From: an uncultured Collinsella sp.
GTDB taxonomy: Bacteria; Actinomycetota; Coriobacteriia; Coriobacteriales; Coriobacteriaceae
NCBI GenBank assembly: GCA_958438955.1
Contig: CAUBTS010000013.1
Span: forward strand, 1-34,796
Reading direction: 5' to 3'
Length of the DNA stretch: 34,796 bases
The notes under the pieces were generated by a model, which was given only the letters and a program-made list of their open reading frames with translations, made no database searches and had not been told where the DNA came from. The translations under genes and the position numbers were made by a program. Below, piece by piece: positions 7,696 to 16,733 of the stretch (the stretch's first letter is position 1; each line of letters opens with the position of its first letter).

Positions 7696-8046
7696 ATGCC
7701 CGCAGCAGTTACGGTCGACCTGACCAAGCTCATGAAGCGTTTCAGCGCGAAGGAGCTGGAGGCCAAGCAGGTGAAGTTCGCCATGAGCGTGGCCGAGGAC
7801 ATGAACGCGTTCACGCCAAAGGACACCAAGCGCATGCACAACTCCATGCAGGCCGCCTCCGACTTCAGGCAGGGCCTCGTCATATGGGACGCCGACTACG
7901 CCGCCTACGTGCGCGACCTGCCCGACAGCTCCATCAAGCACGGCAAGAACCCGAGGGCCAAGGCCGACTGGCCGAAGGCCGCGAAGGAAGCGCACGGCGA
8001 GGACTGGGAGCGCCTGGCCGTCGACCTCCTGACCGAGGGGGCGTGA
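7696..8046 (+). CDS. Minor capsid protein (Minor_capsid_2-like)
   Basis: This 116-residue protein (MPAAVTVDLTKLMKRFSAKEL...) contains MNAFTPKDTKRMHNSM and IWDADYAAYVRDLPDSSIKHGKNPRAKADWPKAAKEAHGEDW. The latter closely follows the 'w..pYA..qY......h..np.a...W.e.Ak' signature of the Minor_capsid_2/HK97 gp10-like families, whose members act at the head-tail junction. ATG 7696 sits two bases after the previous stop, with GGAGGTGAGG just upstream. It is part of the tight connector operon. Confidence 0.78.
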   Translation: MPAAVTVDLTKLMKRFSAKELEAKQVKFAMSVAEDMNAFTPKDTKRMHNSMQAASDFRQGLVIWDADYAAYVRDLPDSSIKHGKNPRAKADWPKAAKEAHGEDWERLAVDLLTEGA

Positions 8047-8047
8047 C

Positions 8048-8446
8048 ATGGCCCCGGACGTGATGGAGGCGGCGAAGGCCGCCATAGAGGCCCTGGGCTA
8101 CGGCCCGGTGCTCCTCACCCGCCTGGCAGCATCGCGCGGCCACGACGACGCGGTGGTGCTGAGGCCCATGCCCACGGCCGACGCGGTGCGCCACATGGAC
8201 GGCACCCGCCGTGTCGGATACGTGCTGCAGGTCATCGTGAAGGACACCTCCGAGGCCAAGGCCATGGGCAACGCCTACGACCTGGCCGACGCGTTGGACG
8301 GGGCCGACCTGTCCTCGCCCACCGGCTCCTACGGCTTCACCAGCGCGGCGCTGTACACAGAGCCGCAGGAGATAACGCCGCCGGAGGGCGGGCCGTACCT
8401 GTGGGAGTTCCGAATCAAAGCGACCATAACCATAGAGAAGGGATAA
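8048..8446 (+). CDS. Minor capsid protein (Minor_capsid_3-like), probable tail terminator
   Basis: This 132-residue protein starts one base after the previous stop. The sequence VVLRPMPTADAVRHMDGTRRVGYVLQVIVKD with a C-terminal YLWEFRIKATITIEKG matches the shape of Minor_capsid_3 and tail-terminator-like proteins: an alpha/beta fold with a central 'r.y.f.v..k......A......L...L' block. It directly precedes the tail tube gene, the usual place for the protein that caps the tail at the head side. Exact role is inferred. Confidence 0.72.
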   Translation: MAPDVMEAAKAAIEALGYGPVLLTRLAASRGHDDAVVLRPMPTADAVRHMDGTRRVGYVLQVIVKDTSEAKAMGNAYDLADALDGADLSSPTGSYGFTSAALYTEPQEITPPEGGPYLWEFRIKATITIEKG

Positions 8447-8448
8447 CG

Positions 8449-9165
8449 ATGGCAAAGAACCAAGACCTGGGCTTCGCGCCCAACTACATGAGCGCGCTGG
8501 AGATCGACACTACGCCAGACGCGGCCAGCCCCACGTGGGCCATCTTCTCGCGCGGCATCACCGAGGTGAAGCCGACCACCAACGAGACCACCGAGACCAA
8601 GGACTACTACGACGGCTACGGCACTCCCACCGACAAGGTGAAGAGCGTGCAGCCGCAGTACGAGGTCACAGGCGACCGCTGCTACGGCGACCCCGCGCAG
8701 GACTTCGTTGCCAGCCTGGCGCTTGAGACCGGCGAGGGCCGCACGGGCCACTTCCGCCACACCGACCCCAACGGCGACGTGGTGGAGGGCGACTGCACCT
8801 ACCTGGGCCTGACCGTCGGCTCGCAGCAGGGCGCGGCGTCCGACCCCGGCGCGTTCTCCTGCACAATCTCGGGCGCTGGCGCTATGCGCTACATCCCCGC
8901 CAACAAGCTCAAGCAGCCCACGGGCGTCACCTGCACCGCGCCGACCGGCCCGGCCGTGGGCAAGTCCATGAAGCTCGCGCCGACCGTCACGCCCGCCGAG
9001 GCGAACGCCAAGTGCTTCTTCGCATCGGGCAACACCGACGTGGCCACCGTCGACAGCGACGGCAACGTGACGGGCGTGGCCGCAGGCGAGGCGGTCATCA
9101 CCGTGCGCTGCGCGTCCAAGCCGAGTATCTGCACGCAGGTGAAGGTCACCGTGGCGGCGAAGTAG
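8449..9165 (+). CDS. Major tail tube protein with C-terminal Ig-like (Big_2) domain
   Basis: This 238-residue protein starts at ATG 8449. Residues 1-155 look like a siphophage tail tube subunit (ITEVKPTTNETTETKDYYDG, then a beta-rich core ending GAMRYIPANK). Residues 160-238 form a bacterial Ig-like group 2 domain, with PTVTPAEANAKCFFASGNTD and VATVDSDGNVTGVAAGEAVI. Such domains decorate the outside of tail tubes and are thought to bind surface carbohydrates weakly. A strong terminator follows. The longer upstream frame overlaps the preceding gene and is not used. Confidence 0.88.
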   Translation: MAKNQDLGFAPNYMSALEIDTTPDAASPTWAIFSRGITEVKPTTNETTETKDYYDGYGTPTDKVKSVQPQYEVTGDRCYGDPAQDFVASLALETGEGRTGHFRHTDPNGDVVEGDCTYLGLTVGSQQGAASDPGAFSCTISGAGAMRYIPANKLKQPTGVTCTAPTGPAVGKSMKLAPTVTPAEANAKCFFASGNTDVATVDSDGNVTGVAAGEAVITVRCASKPSICTQVKVTVAAK

Positions 9166-9200
9166 CCGCAGGCGACACCAGACATAACCTCCTGGACATG

Positions 9201-9235
9201 GGGGCGCGGGCTAGTGAGCGGCCCGCGCCCCTTTT
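9201..9235 (+). terminator. Rho-independent terminator after the tail tube gene
   Basis: An 11-bp GC-rich stem (9201-9211 with 9221-9231) with a nine-base loop is followed by TTTT. A stop or attenuator here fits the high expression normally needed for capsid and tube proteins compared with later tail genes. The bases just behind it resemble the 29-bp junction repeat in degenerate form. Confidence 0.85.
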
Positions 9236-9273
9236 CTATGCCCGACGCTCACCGCTCACGAAAGGGGCAACAA

Positions 9274-9777
9274 ATGGAACTTCTGAAAAACATCCGCGCG
9301 TACGAGGACGTGTTCTTCGAGGACCCCGAGGAGAACCCCGACACGCCGCGCTTCCGCGTGTGGTTCGACGACAAGCACATCGAGGAGTACCTGGCCAAGG
9401 TCGGCAACGCCATCGACCGCGCGCAGGCCAACGAGCAGATGGCCCGCGAGGCCGACACCCCCGAGAAGGCGGCCGAGGCCAACGCCGCGCAGGCCCGCCT
9501 CATGAAGCGCACCATCTCGGCGTTCATCGGCACCGAGGGCTGGGAGCAGCTGCTCGCGTGGATGGGCGGCGACGAGGGCCCCATCGCGCCCGAGGAGAAC
9601 ATCCGCATCCTGGGCGAGGTCTTCGCCACGTTCCTCAACATGTTGGCGCGCCACGCGACCAGCGAGCAGCTGATGGCGTGCGGCCTTGCATACAGCGAGC
9701 GCGCCGATCAGGTCCAGGCGCTCAACCGCGCCCAGCGCCGCGCCAAGGCCAAGCGCAAGAAGAAGGGCGGCAAGTAA
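9274..9777 (+). CDS. Tail assembly chaperone 1
   Basis: This 167-residue helical protein (MELLKNIRAYEDVFFEDPEENPDTP...) lies between the tube and the tape measure, the position of the tail assembly chaperone that coats the tape measure protein while the tube polymerises. It ends in a very basic tail (RRAKAKRKKKGGK). ATG 9274 is preceded by AAAGGGG. Its stop overlaps the next ATG by one base, and the next gene is in the -1 frame relative to this one, as in classical G/GT pairs. I see no canonical slippery heptamer in the overlap. Confidence 0.75.
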   Translation: MELLKNIRAYEDVFFEDPEENPDTPRFRVWFDDKHIEEYLAKVGNAIDRAQANEQMAREADTPEKAAEANAAQARLMKRTISAFIGTEGWEQLLAWMGGDEGPIAPEENIRILGEVFATFLNMLARHATSEQLMACGLAYSERADQVQALNRAQRRAKAKRKKKGGK

Positions 9778-10433
9778 TGCTGCCAGCCGCGCTCACGGCC
9801 GAGCGGGTGCGGCTGCCCGACGGCACGAGCGCCACGCGCTACCCGTGGAACGGCGAGGAGGTGCTGGTGCGCGATGACGCGCTCACGATCATCCGCGTCA
9901 TCGAGGTGCTGACCGACGAGGGCAAGTCCGACGACCAGCGCCGGGACGAGTTCCTGGCGCTGTTCTTCGTGGACTGGGCGGACGCGTGGTGCGCATGCGA
10001 CTACGACGCCGCCGAGTTCGTGCGGATGCGCGACGCGGCGGTATGGGACATGTGCGGACTCGACCTGAGCGGAGACCGCCCGCACGAGACCCCGCTGTGG
10101 GACTTGGAGGAGGACGCGGCGCGCATACGCACCAGCTTCCGCCAGGCCTACGGCATCGAGTGGGACGAGGTGCGCGGTCGCATCAGCTTTGCCGAGTTCG
10201 TGGCACTCGTGGGCGGCTGCCCGCAGGACACGCCGCTCGGCGCGGCCATCCACTACCGCAACCCGGCGACCAAGCCGAAGCCAACCAAATACAACAGGCA
10301 GGAGGTCGAGGCCTGGAATGCCGCCCACAAGGCGTTCGAACTCGGCAAAGGCCGCAGCTCACACGGCTCTGAGGAAGGAAGCGACGCGGCGATGCGCGAT
10401 GTGTTCGCCGCGCTCAAGAGAGCGACGAGGTGA
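9777..10433 (+). CDS. Gp15-family protein, probable tail assembly chaperone 2
   Basis: This 218-residue protein starts at ATG 9777 within TAATG. It contains VIEVLTDEGKSDDQRRDEFLALFFVD in the first half and LWDLEEDAARIRTSFRQAYGIEWDEVRGRISFAEFVALVGGCP in the second. This 'DLeeDa..I.asF.q.YGIDl' pattern is diagnostic of the bacteriophage Gp15 family, found directly before the tape measure gene in A118-like siphophages. It most likely acts with the previous protein during tail assembly. Translational coupling by stop-start overlap looks more likely than frameshifting. Confidence 0.82.
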   Translation: MLPAALTAERVRLPDGTSATRYPWNGEEVLVRDDALTIIRVIEVLTDEGKSDDQRRDEFLALFFVDWADAWCACDYDAAEFVRMRDAAVWDMCGLDLSGDRPHETPLWDLEEDAARIRTSFRQAYGIEWDEVRGRISFAEFVALVGGCPQDTPLGAAIHYRNPATKPKPTKYNRQEVEAWNAAHKAFELGKGRSSHGSEEGSDAAMRDVFAALKRATR

Positions 10434-10435
10434 GC

Positions 10436-13126
10436 ATGGACGGCAACGTCATCATCAAAGCGGTGCTCGACACCGTTGACGTATCCAAGAACATCAAGGC
10501 CCTGGAGCGCGACCTCCAGGGCATCTCCTGGAAGAACATAACCGAGGGCGACGAGAAGGCCGCGAAGCTGTCGTCCTCGTTCAAGAAGGCCGGCACGGCC
10601 GCCACGGTGACGCTGACCGCGCCCGTGGTGGCCGCCGGCAAGGCCGTATTCGGCGTGGCCAGCGACTACGAGCAGGCCAACGCCCGCATAGCCGCCGCGT
10701 TCGGCGTGTCCGGCGAGGAGGCCGAGCGTTTCAGCGGCATAGGCAAGCGCATATACGAGGGTGGCTGGGGCCAGTCCCTGGACGAGGTCAACGATGCGCT
10801 GATCCAGTGCAAGTCCACCCTTCGCGACGTGTCCGACGAGGACCTGCAGACCGTCACCACCAACGCACTCATGCTGTCGGACACCTTCGGCGCAGACGTG
10901 AACGAGTCCATACGCGGCACCAACGCCCTCATGGAGGGCTTCGGGCTGTCCGCCACCGAGGCCAGCGACCTGCTGACGGCGGGCATGCAGCGCGGCCTGA
11001 ACTACACCGACGAGCTGGGCGACAACCTGAGCGAATACTCCGTGCGATGGGGCGAGGCGGGAATGAGCGCCAGCGAGTACTTCTCGCTGCTCGAAGCGGG
11101 CACGTCCAACGGCGCGTACAACCTGGACAAGGTGGGCGACTACCTCAACGAGTTCCTGACGGCGCTGTCCGACGGCCGCATGGAGGAATCCATCGGCTCG
11201 TTCAGCGAGGGCACGCAGGAGGTCTTCGAGAACTTCAAGAACGGCAGCGCCACCGCCGAGGACATGCTGCAGGCGGTGCTGGGCGACCTCACGCAGATGC
11301 CAAACGAGTACGACAAGGCCGCGCTGGCCTCCACCCTGTGGTCCTCGCTGGGCGAGGACAATGCCATGGGCATGATCGAGTCCCTGGCGGGCGTGCAGGA
11401 CAGCTTCGGCGACGTGGCGGGCGCTGCGCAGCAGGCCCAGGAGGCCGCCTCCGACAGCTTCGCCGTGAAATCGCAGGAGGCCATGCGCGAGCTGCAGGGC
11501 TCCATCGAGCCGCTTGGCGAGCCGCTGCTCAACATCGCCACCAACGTGGCGGGTGTCGTCAAGTCGTTCTCCGAGTGGTTCGCCGGCATCGGCGAGGGCG
11601 GCCAGACCGCCGTGCTGGCGATCGCCACGATAGCGGCCGCCATAGGCCCCGTGCTGTCGACGGTCGGCACCGTCGTGGACACCGTGCCGAAAATCGGAGC
11701 GGCCTTCCAGGTGGTCGGCAAGCTGGGCACCGGCGCGCTGGGGCTCATAGCCGCGCACCCCGTGGTAGCGGCCATAGCGGCCATCATCGCCGCCGTGGTG
11801 CTGCTGTGGAACAACTGTGAGGAGTTCCGCGACGCGGTGACCGCCGTGTGGGATGCCGTGTGCGCCGCGTTCGAGGTGGCCACCCAGGTGGCGGGCGACG
11901 TGGCCCAAAGCGTCGGCGAGTTCTTCTCGCAGCTCGGCGAGACGCTGGGCGGCGTGTGGGACGGCATCTGCTCCACGGTGCAGGGGGCCATCGACGCCAT
12001 AGCCGGGTTCTTCCAAGGCCTGGCCGGCACCGCCTCGTCCATCTGGGACGGCATCTGCAACGTGGTGCAGGTCGCCGTGATGCTTCTGGGCGAGATTCTG
12101 AACCTGGCCATCGAGAGGCTGCTCATACCCTGGAACTTCATCTGGGAGAACTTCGGCGAGCAGCTGACGGCGGCATGGGACGCAATCTGCGGCGCGGTGG
12201 GAGGCTACATCGACGCGGTGAGCCAGGTCATCACCGACGTGGTGACGGCGCTCTCCGAATGGTGGGGCGCGACGTGGGAAGGCATCAGCGGCACCGCCAG
12301 CGCCATATGGGAGGCCATCTACGGCGCGGTGAGCGCATACATCCAGTACGTTAGCGACGTGATAGGCGCGGCCCTTTTGGTCATCCAAGGCGTGTGGGAC
12401 ACGGTGTGGGGCGCGGTGAGCTTCACCGCCTCCAGCATATGGGATGCCATCAGCTCGGCGATAGGCGCGGCCATCAATGCCATCAGCTCCACCATATCGG
12501 CGGTGCTGTCGGCAATTCAGGCGGTGTGGGACTCCATATGGGGTGCCGTGAGCAGCACGGCGTCGAGCGTGTGGGGCGGCATCAGCTCCACCATATCCAG
12601 CATCGTGAACGGCATCCGCGACACGATCTCCAGCGTGTTCAACGCCGCCAAGGACACCGTGAGCAGCGTGTGGAACTCCATCAAGAGCGCCATCGAGACG
12701 CCGATACAGAACGCCCGCGACACCGTGCGCAACGTCATCGACTCCATCAAGGGGTTCTTCAACTTCTCGTGGTCGCTGCCCCACCTGAAGCTGCCGCACC
12801 TGTCCATCTCCGGCAGCTTCAGCATCGCCCCGCCGAGCGTGCCGCACTTCGGCATCGACTGGTACGCCAAGGGCGGCGTGTTCAACGGCCCCAGCGTCAT
12901 CGGCGTCGGCGAGGCGGGCCCCGAGGGCGTGGTGCCGTTCAACGAGCGCGGCGCGCGCCCGCTGGCCGAGGGCATCGCCAAGCTGCTCGACGGCAAGGGC
13001 GGCGCGGCCCATGGCGACACGAACGTGACAATCAACCTGTACGCGACCGTGCGGGAGGAGGCCGACATCGAGAAAATCTCCCGCCAGATAGCCAAGGAAA
13101 TCAAACGGCAGGAGTGCTTCGCATGA
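10436..13126 (+). CDS. Tail tape measure protein
   Basis: This 896-residue protein sets tail length and is ejected ahead of the DNA. The N-terminal part is coiled (residues 1-60), followed by a phage tape-measure core (SDYEQANARIAAAFGVSGEEAERF...). A hydrophobic segment near residues 395-465 (AVLAIATIAAAIGPVL, AAHPVVAAIAAIIAAVV) could cross membranes. Residues ~470-770 carry many Trp-containing repeats of about eleven residues (W..I......), typical of these proteins. The C-terminus has GGVFNGPSVIGVGEAGPEGVVPF, a conserved ending. ATG 10436 has GAGG at good spacing; GTG 10430 is an alternative. The length would suit a tail of roughly 130 nm by the usual 0.15 nm per residue rule. Confidence 0.93.
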   Translation: MDGNVIIKAVLDTVDVSKNIKALERDLQGISWKNITEGDEKAAKLSSSFKKAGTAATVTLTAPVVAAGKAVFGVASDYEQANARIAAAFGVSGEEAERFSGIGKRIYEGGWGQSLDEVNDALIQCKSTLRDVSDEDLQTVTTNALMLSDTFGADVNESIRGTNALMEGFGLSATEASDLLTAGMQRGLNYTDELGDNLSEYSVRWGEAGMSASEYFSLLEAGTSNGAYNLDKVGDYLNEFLTALSDGRMEESIGSFSEGTQEVFENFKNGSATAEDMLQAVLGDLTQMPNEYDKAALASTLWSSLGEDNAMGMIESLAGVQDSFGDVAGAAQQAQEAASDSFAVKSQEAMRELQGSIEPLGEPLLNIATNVAGVVKSFSEWFAGIGEGGQTAVLAIATIAAAIGPVLSTVGTVVDTVPKIGAAFQVVGKLGTGALGLIAAHPVVAAIAAIIAAVVLLWNNCEEFRDAVTAVWDAVCAAFEVATQVAGDVAQSVGEFFSQLGETLGGVWDGICSTVQGAIDAIAGFFQGLAGTASSIWDGICNVVQVAVMLLGEILNLAIERLLIPWNFIWENFGEQLTAAWDAICGAVGGYIDAVSQVITDVVTALSEWWGATWEGISGTASAIWEAIYGAVSAYIQYVSDVIGAALLVIQGVWDTVWGAVSFTASSIWDAISSAIGAAINAISSTISAVLSAIQAVWDSIWGAVSSTASSVWGGISSTISSIVNGIRDTISSVFNAAKDTVSSVWNSIKSAIETPIQNARDTVRNVIDSIKGFFNFSWSLPHLKLPHLSISGSFSIAPPSVPHFGIDWYAKGGVFNGPSVIGVGEAGPEGVVPFNERGARPLAEGIAKLLDGKGGAAHGDTNVTINLYATVREEADIEKISRQIAKEIKRQECFA

Positions 13127-13836
13127 TATACAACGGCTTCGACTTCGCGCCGTGGTTCGACACCCGGCTCGTGACCCGCTCGCTGCTGCCCGAGTACGAA
13201 ATCGCCACGCGCGACGTGCCCGGGCAGCCCGGCTCGCGCTTCATGCGCGCAGAGCTGAAACCCCTGACGATAGACGTGGCGGCGGCCTGGAGGGCGCGCC
13301 CCGCCGACGATATGGCGGCCCTTCGCCGCCTCATGGCCTCGCGCCTGCTGTGCCTCAAGGAGGCCGAGCTGTGGCTGGACGACGAGAGGCACCTGGGCCT
13401 GCGCTACATGGCCGTGCTGACCTCGCCGGGCGCGCTCGACACGTTGTGGCACACCGGCGAGGCCACGCTGACGTTCACGGCATACGACCCCGTGGCCTAC
13501 GGGGCCGAGGGGCGCGCAACCGTGTCGGGCACCTCGGGCGTGCAGGTGGGCGGGACGTTCCGCACCTACCCCACCGTGACCGTCAGGCCCGGCGGCAGCA
13601 CGTCGGCGCTGCGGCTGACGAACATGGGCACGGGCGAATTCGTGCAGATCGACAAGGCGGTGACGGCATCGAGCGCGGTGGTCATCGACATGGCCGCCCC
13701 GCAGGCCACGGTGGACGGCAGCCCCGCGCCCGTGACCTTCGAGAGTGACTTCTTCCCGCTGGAGCCGGGGGCCAACAGCCTCAAGCTGTCCAGCGGCACC
13801 GCGACGGTACAGTGGACGGAAAGGTACGTGGGCTGA
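13123..13836 (+). CDS. Distal tail protein (Dit)
   Basis: This 237-residue protein (MIYNGFDFAPWFDTRLVTRSLLPEYEI...) matches the siphophage tail/Dit family: an N-terminal ring-forming domain with PGQPGSRFMRAELKPLTIDV and a C-terminal galectin-like domain beginning GGTFRTYPTVTVRPGG. Dit forms the hub connecting tube, Tal and baseplate or receptor-binding proteins. ATG 13123 overlaps the tape measure stop by four bases. Order tape measure - Dit - Tal is universal in this phage type. Confidence 0.9.
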   Translation: MIYNGFDFAPWFDTRLVTRSLLPEYEIATRDVPGQPGSRFMRAELKPLTIDVAAAWRARPADDMAALRRLMASRLLCLKEAELWLDDERHLGLRYMAVLTSPGALDTLWHTGEATLTFTAYDPVAYGAEGRATVSGTSGVQVGGTFRTYPTVTVRPGGSTSALRLTNMGTGEFVQIDKAVTASSAVVIDMAAPQATVDGSPAPVTFESDFFPLEPGANSLKLSSGTATVQWTERYVG

Positions 13837-16388
13837 TGATTCTGTGGGCATGCGACCGCTGGGAGGCGTACAAGGGACCCATCAAGACGCTGTTCGAGTG
13901 CGAGGACACGCGCGAGGTCAACGGCGAGAACGCCCTGAGCATCACAACGCTGGCGCGCCTCGACAAGGGCGACCGCCTGGTGTGGCGCGACCTCAAGGGC
14001 CGCTGGCACGAGAACATCGTGGACGGCGTGGAGGAGGAGCGCGCAAGCGCGGGCATCCTCTACACGTACTACTGCCCGACCTCGGCGCAAATCGAGCTCC
14101 TGGGCGACTACCTGGAGGACAAGCGCCCCTACGACGTGAGCGCCTACGCCGCGCTGGCCTCGGCGCTGTCCTCCTCGCGCTGGCAGGTCGGAACCGTGGC
14201 CGACCTCGGGCAGGCCGGCACGAACTTCTACCACACCAACGCATGGGCGGCCATCCACGACGTGGCAGACACTTGGGGCGGCGAGCTGTCGTTCGAAATC
14301 CAGGTGAGCGGCACCAAGGTGACCGCACGCCGCGTGTGCATGGCCAAGCAGGTCGGCGAGGACAACGGCAAGCGTTTCACCTACGCCAAGGACCTCGTGA
14401 GCGTCAAGCGCAGCGTGGACGAGGGCAACGTGTGCACCGCCCTGTACGGCTACGGCAAGTCCCTGCAGACCGCCGACGAGGACGGCAACCTGACGGGCGG
14501 CTACGACCGCAAGCTGACCTTCGGCGACGTGAACGGCGGGCAGAACTGGGTGGGGTCGGCCGACGCGCTGGCGCGCTGGGGACGGCCCGACGGCAAGGGC
14601 GGCAAGACGCACGTGTTCGGCGACGTGGAGTTCTCCGACTGCGAGGACGCCGCCGAGCTGAAGAAGCTCACCGAGGCGCAGCTGGCGCAGTCGTGCGTGC
14701 CCACCGTGTCCTACACCGTGGACGCCACGGCGCTTGCGCGCGCCGGCGAGGGCTTCGAGGGCGCGGACGAGGGCGACCTGGTGACCGTGGTGGACAAGGT
14801 GTACGACCCGCCGCTGCGCGTGCGCACCCGCATCACCAAGGTGGTGGAGGATCAGCTGCGCCCCGGCGAGGTCACCTACACGTTCGGCAACTACCAGACC
14901 GTGGCCGAGCTGATGGCCGCCCAGAAGTCCAGCGCAAAGAGAACGGCTTCGAGCATCCGCGCCACCGTGGCCGACGCGGTAAACGCGTCCAACAAGGCAT
15001 CGACCGGCAAATGGGGCGAGAGCCTGGCGGCCTCCGAGAAGCGCCAGGAGGCGTTCGCCAGGGAGCAGGGCGGCGCGGCCAAGGACTACACCGACGAGGT
15101 GAAGGACGCGCTTGACAAGGCCCTCAAGGAGTATGCCGACAAGGGCGACACCACGCTGGAAGAGGCGCTGAAGAAGTACTCCGACGACGGCAACCTGTCC
15201 CTTGAGGAAGTGCTCAAGCTCTACACCGACACCACGGTGGAGCAGAGCGAGGGCGTGCTCAAGCGGATAGACGAGGCCAACAAGGAGTACCTGGAAGGCG
15301 TCACCGGCTCGCTGGACGAGCGCCTGACGAGCGCCGAGAGCGAGGTTGATGGGCTGCAGAACCAGCTCGATCAGCTGCCGACGGATATCCGCAAGAAGAT
15401 CGTGGAAATGCTCAACAGCGAGATAAACACCACGGGCGGTTGGGTGTACGAGGAGCCCGGCCAGGGCATCCTCGTGTACGACAAGAAGCCGGAGAACGCG
15501 ACCAAGTGCGTGAAGATAGGCGGCGGCGTCATCGGCGTGGCCAACTCAAAGTACTCCAGCGGCGCGTGGAAGTGGCGCACGGCCATCACCGGCGACGGCG
15601 TGACCGCCGACGAGCTGACCACGGGCCGCATCAAGGGCGGCAACTCGTACTGGGACCTCGACAGCGGGGCCTTCTATCTGCGCGACGGCTCCATCTTCAT
15701 GACGGACGGCAACGGCAACAAGGTGTACATCAACGCCACCAACGGCTTCCAGATATACGACAAGAACGGCTCCATCATCGCGGGCACCGTGCTGGTGGGC
15801 AGCACCTCCATGTTCCGCTGCAACATGGTCGGCACGTCGTCAACCAACTACATCACCACCGGCACGACGACGAACAACCACCCGGGAGCGTCGTTCGTGA
15901 ACGGCTCGACCGAGTACTGCACCATCGAGGCCGTCCACGCGAAGGACAGCCCCACGGCGAGCTCGACCGACGGCGTGGGCATGTCCACCTGCGGCTACGG
16001 CTTCCTGGCAGTCAACCGCTACTACCGCCAGACGTGGCTGACGACCCCCTACTACGCGGGCTACATGAGCCATCCCGACGAGCAGCTGTACATGAAGAGC
16101 GGCAACAGCAACGCGGGCGGCTCGGCGTACGTGAAGCTGCAAGAGAACTCCAGCAACTACGTGTACCTGGATAGCAGCCGCGCAGACATTGGGTCGTCGG
16201 GCACCGCCAGGATACTCGCCCCGAAGTTCGCCATAGGAACCAGTCCGAGCAGCGGCGGCACCTACGGGTACACGGGCTCCACGCAGTTCATCGGGAGCAT
16301 CACCAACAACGGCAACAACTGGACGTGGGGCACCATCAACGTGGTGAACGGAATCATCACCGGCATGAGCAGCATCACGGGAAACTAG
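13836..16388 (+). CDS. Tail-associated protein (Tal), prophage endopeptidase tail/fibre
   Basis: This 850-residue protein has an N-terminal gp27/endopeptidase-tail domain (about residues 1-365: MILWACDRWEAYKGPIKTLF ... VKRSVDEGNVCTALYGYGK ... RVRTRITKVVEDQLRPGEVTYTFGN), which closes the tube tip. Residues ~365-520 are coiled coil. The rest is fibre-like beta sequence with GVTADELTTGRIKGGNSYWDL and FMTDGNGNKVYINATNGFQI, typical of phage minor structural/fibre ends. No clear peptidase active site is visible in the C-terminal half. ATG 13836 overlaps the Dit stop by one base. It will contact the BppU-like protein and the DGR target protein encoded downstream. Confidence 0.85.
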   Translation: MILWACDRWEAYKGPIKTLFECEDTREVNGENALSITTLARLDKGDRLVWRDLKGRWHENIVDGVEEERASAGILYTYYCPTSAQIELLGDYLEDKRPYDVSAYAALASALSSSRWQVGTVADLGQAGTNFYHTNAWAAIHDVADTWGGELSFEIQVSGTKVTARRVCMAKQVGEDNGKRFTYAKDLVSVKRSVDEGNVCTALYGYGKSLQTADEDGNLTGGYDRKLTFGDVNGGQNWVGSADALARWGRPDGKGGKTHVFGDVEFSDCEDAAELKKLTEAQLAQSCVPTVSYTVDATALARAGEGFEGADEGDLVTVVDKVYDPPLRVRTRITKVVEDQLRPGEVTYTFGNYQTVAELMAAQKSSAKRTASSIRATVADAVNASNKASTGKWGESLAASEKRQEAFAREQGGAAKDYTDEVKDALDKALKEYADKGDTTLEEALKKYSDDGNLSLEEVLKLYTDTTVEQSEGVLKRIDEANKEYLEGVTGSLDERLTSAESEVDGLQNQLDQLPTDIRKKIVEMLNSEINTTGGWVYEEPGQGILVYDKKPENATKCVKIGGGVIGVANSKYSSGAWKWRTAITGDGVTADELTTGRIKGGNSYWDLDSGAFYLRDGSIFMTDGNGNKVYINATNGFQIYDKNGSIIAGTVLVGSTSMFRCNMVGTSSTNYITTGTTTNNHPGASFVNGSTEYCTIEAVHAKDSPTASSTDGVGMSTCGYGFLAVNRYYRQTWLTTPYYAGYMSHPDEQLYMKSGNSNAGGSAYVKLQENSSNYVYLDSSRADIGSSGTARILAPKFAIGTSPSSGGTYGYTGSTQFIGSITNNGNNWTWGTINVVNGIITGMSSITGN

Positions 16389-16409
16389 ACCAGCGAGAGA
16401 GGAAACGGA

Positions 16410-16730
16410 ATGTTCTACCACCTTGTGCAGCAGCCCGAAGCGCCGCAGGCGCTCGACGGCGCGCCGAAGCCGCCCGAGGCGCTTCCGGTGTTCGAGTGCA
16501 TCAGCGACCCGGCCACGGCGCGGGCCATCGTGGAATCGGAAGACGTGTTCGAGTTCGACGGCAAGGGCGGCTTCACGCTCGTGTCCAGCCCCGTGGCCGT
16601 CATGGACGCGGAAGGCGGCGAGGCCAACGCCGTGGACTTCTCGGCGCTCACCGACGAGGAGATATGCGGGGTCCACAGAGCGCAGCCCGGCGACATATCG
16701 CGGACACTTGCGGCCGAAGGAAAGGAATGA
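16410..16730 (+). CDS. Small tail-region hypothetical protein
   Basis: This 106-residue acidic protein (MFYHLVQQPEAPQALDGAPKPPEAL...) begins 21 bases after the Tal gene with a GAGAGAGG ribosome site. It has a proline-rich N-terminal third and an acidic remainder (VESEDVFEFDGKGGFTLV, FSALTDEEICG). No transmembrane or catalytic motif is visible. Genes of this size between Tal and baseplate genes may be chaperones or small baseplate components, but I do not recognise a family. Confidence 0.65.
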   Translation: MFYHLVQQPEAPQALDGAPKPPEALPVFECISDPATARAIVESEDVFEFDGKGGFTLVSSPVAVMDAEGGEANAVDFSALTDEEICGVHRAQPGDISRTLAAEGKE

Positions 16731-16733
16731 GAC

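Noticed and set aside
9740..9790. Programmed -1 frameshift between the two tail chaperones
   Set aside because: The frames are in the right relation, but I find no slippery heptamer, and the TAATG overlap explains expression of the second gene.
10253..13012. A 919-codon open frame on the minus strand across the tape measure gene
   Set aside because: It mirrors the + strand tape measure gene, has repetitive His/Gly/Ala-rich sequence typical of antisense frames in GC-rich DNA, and lacks a ribosome site.
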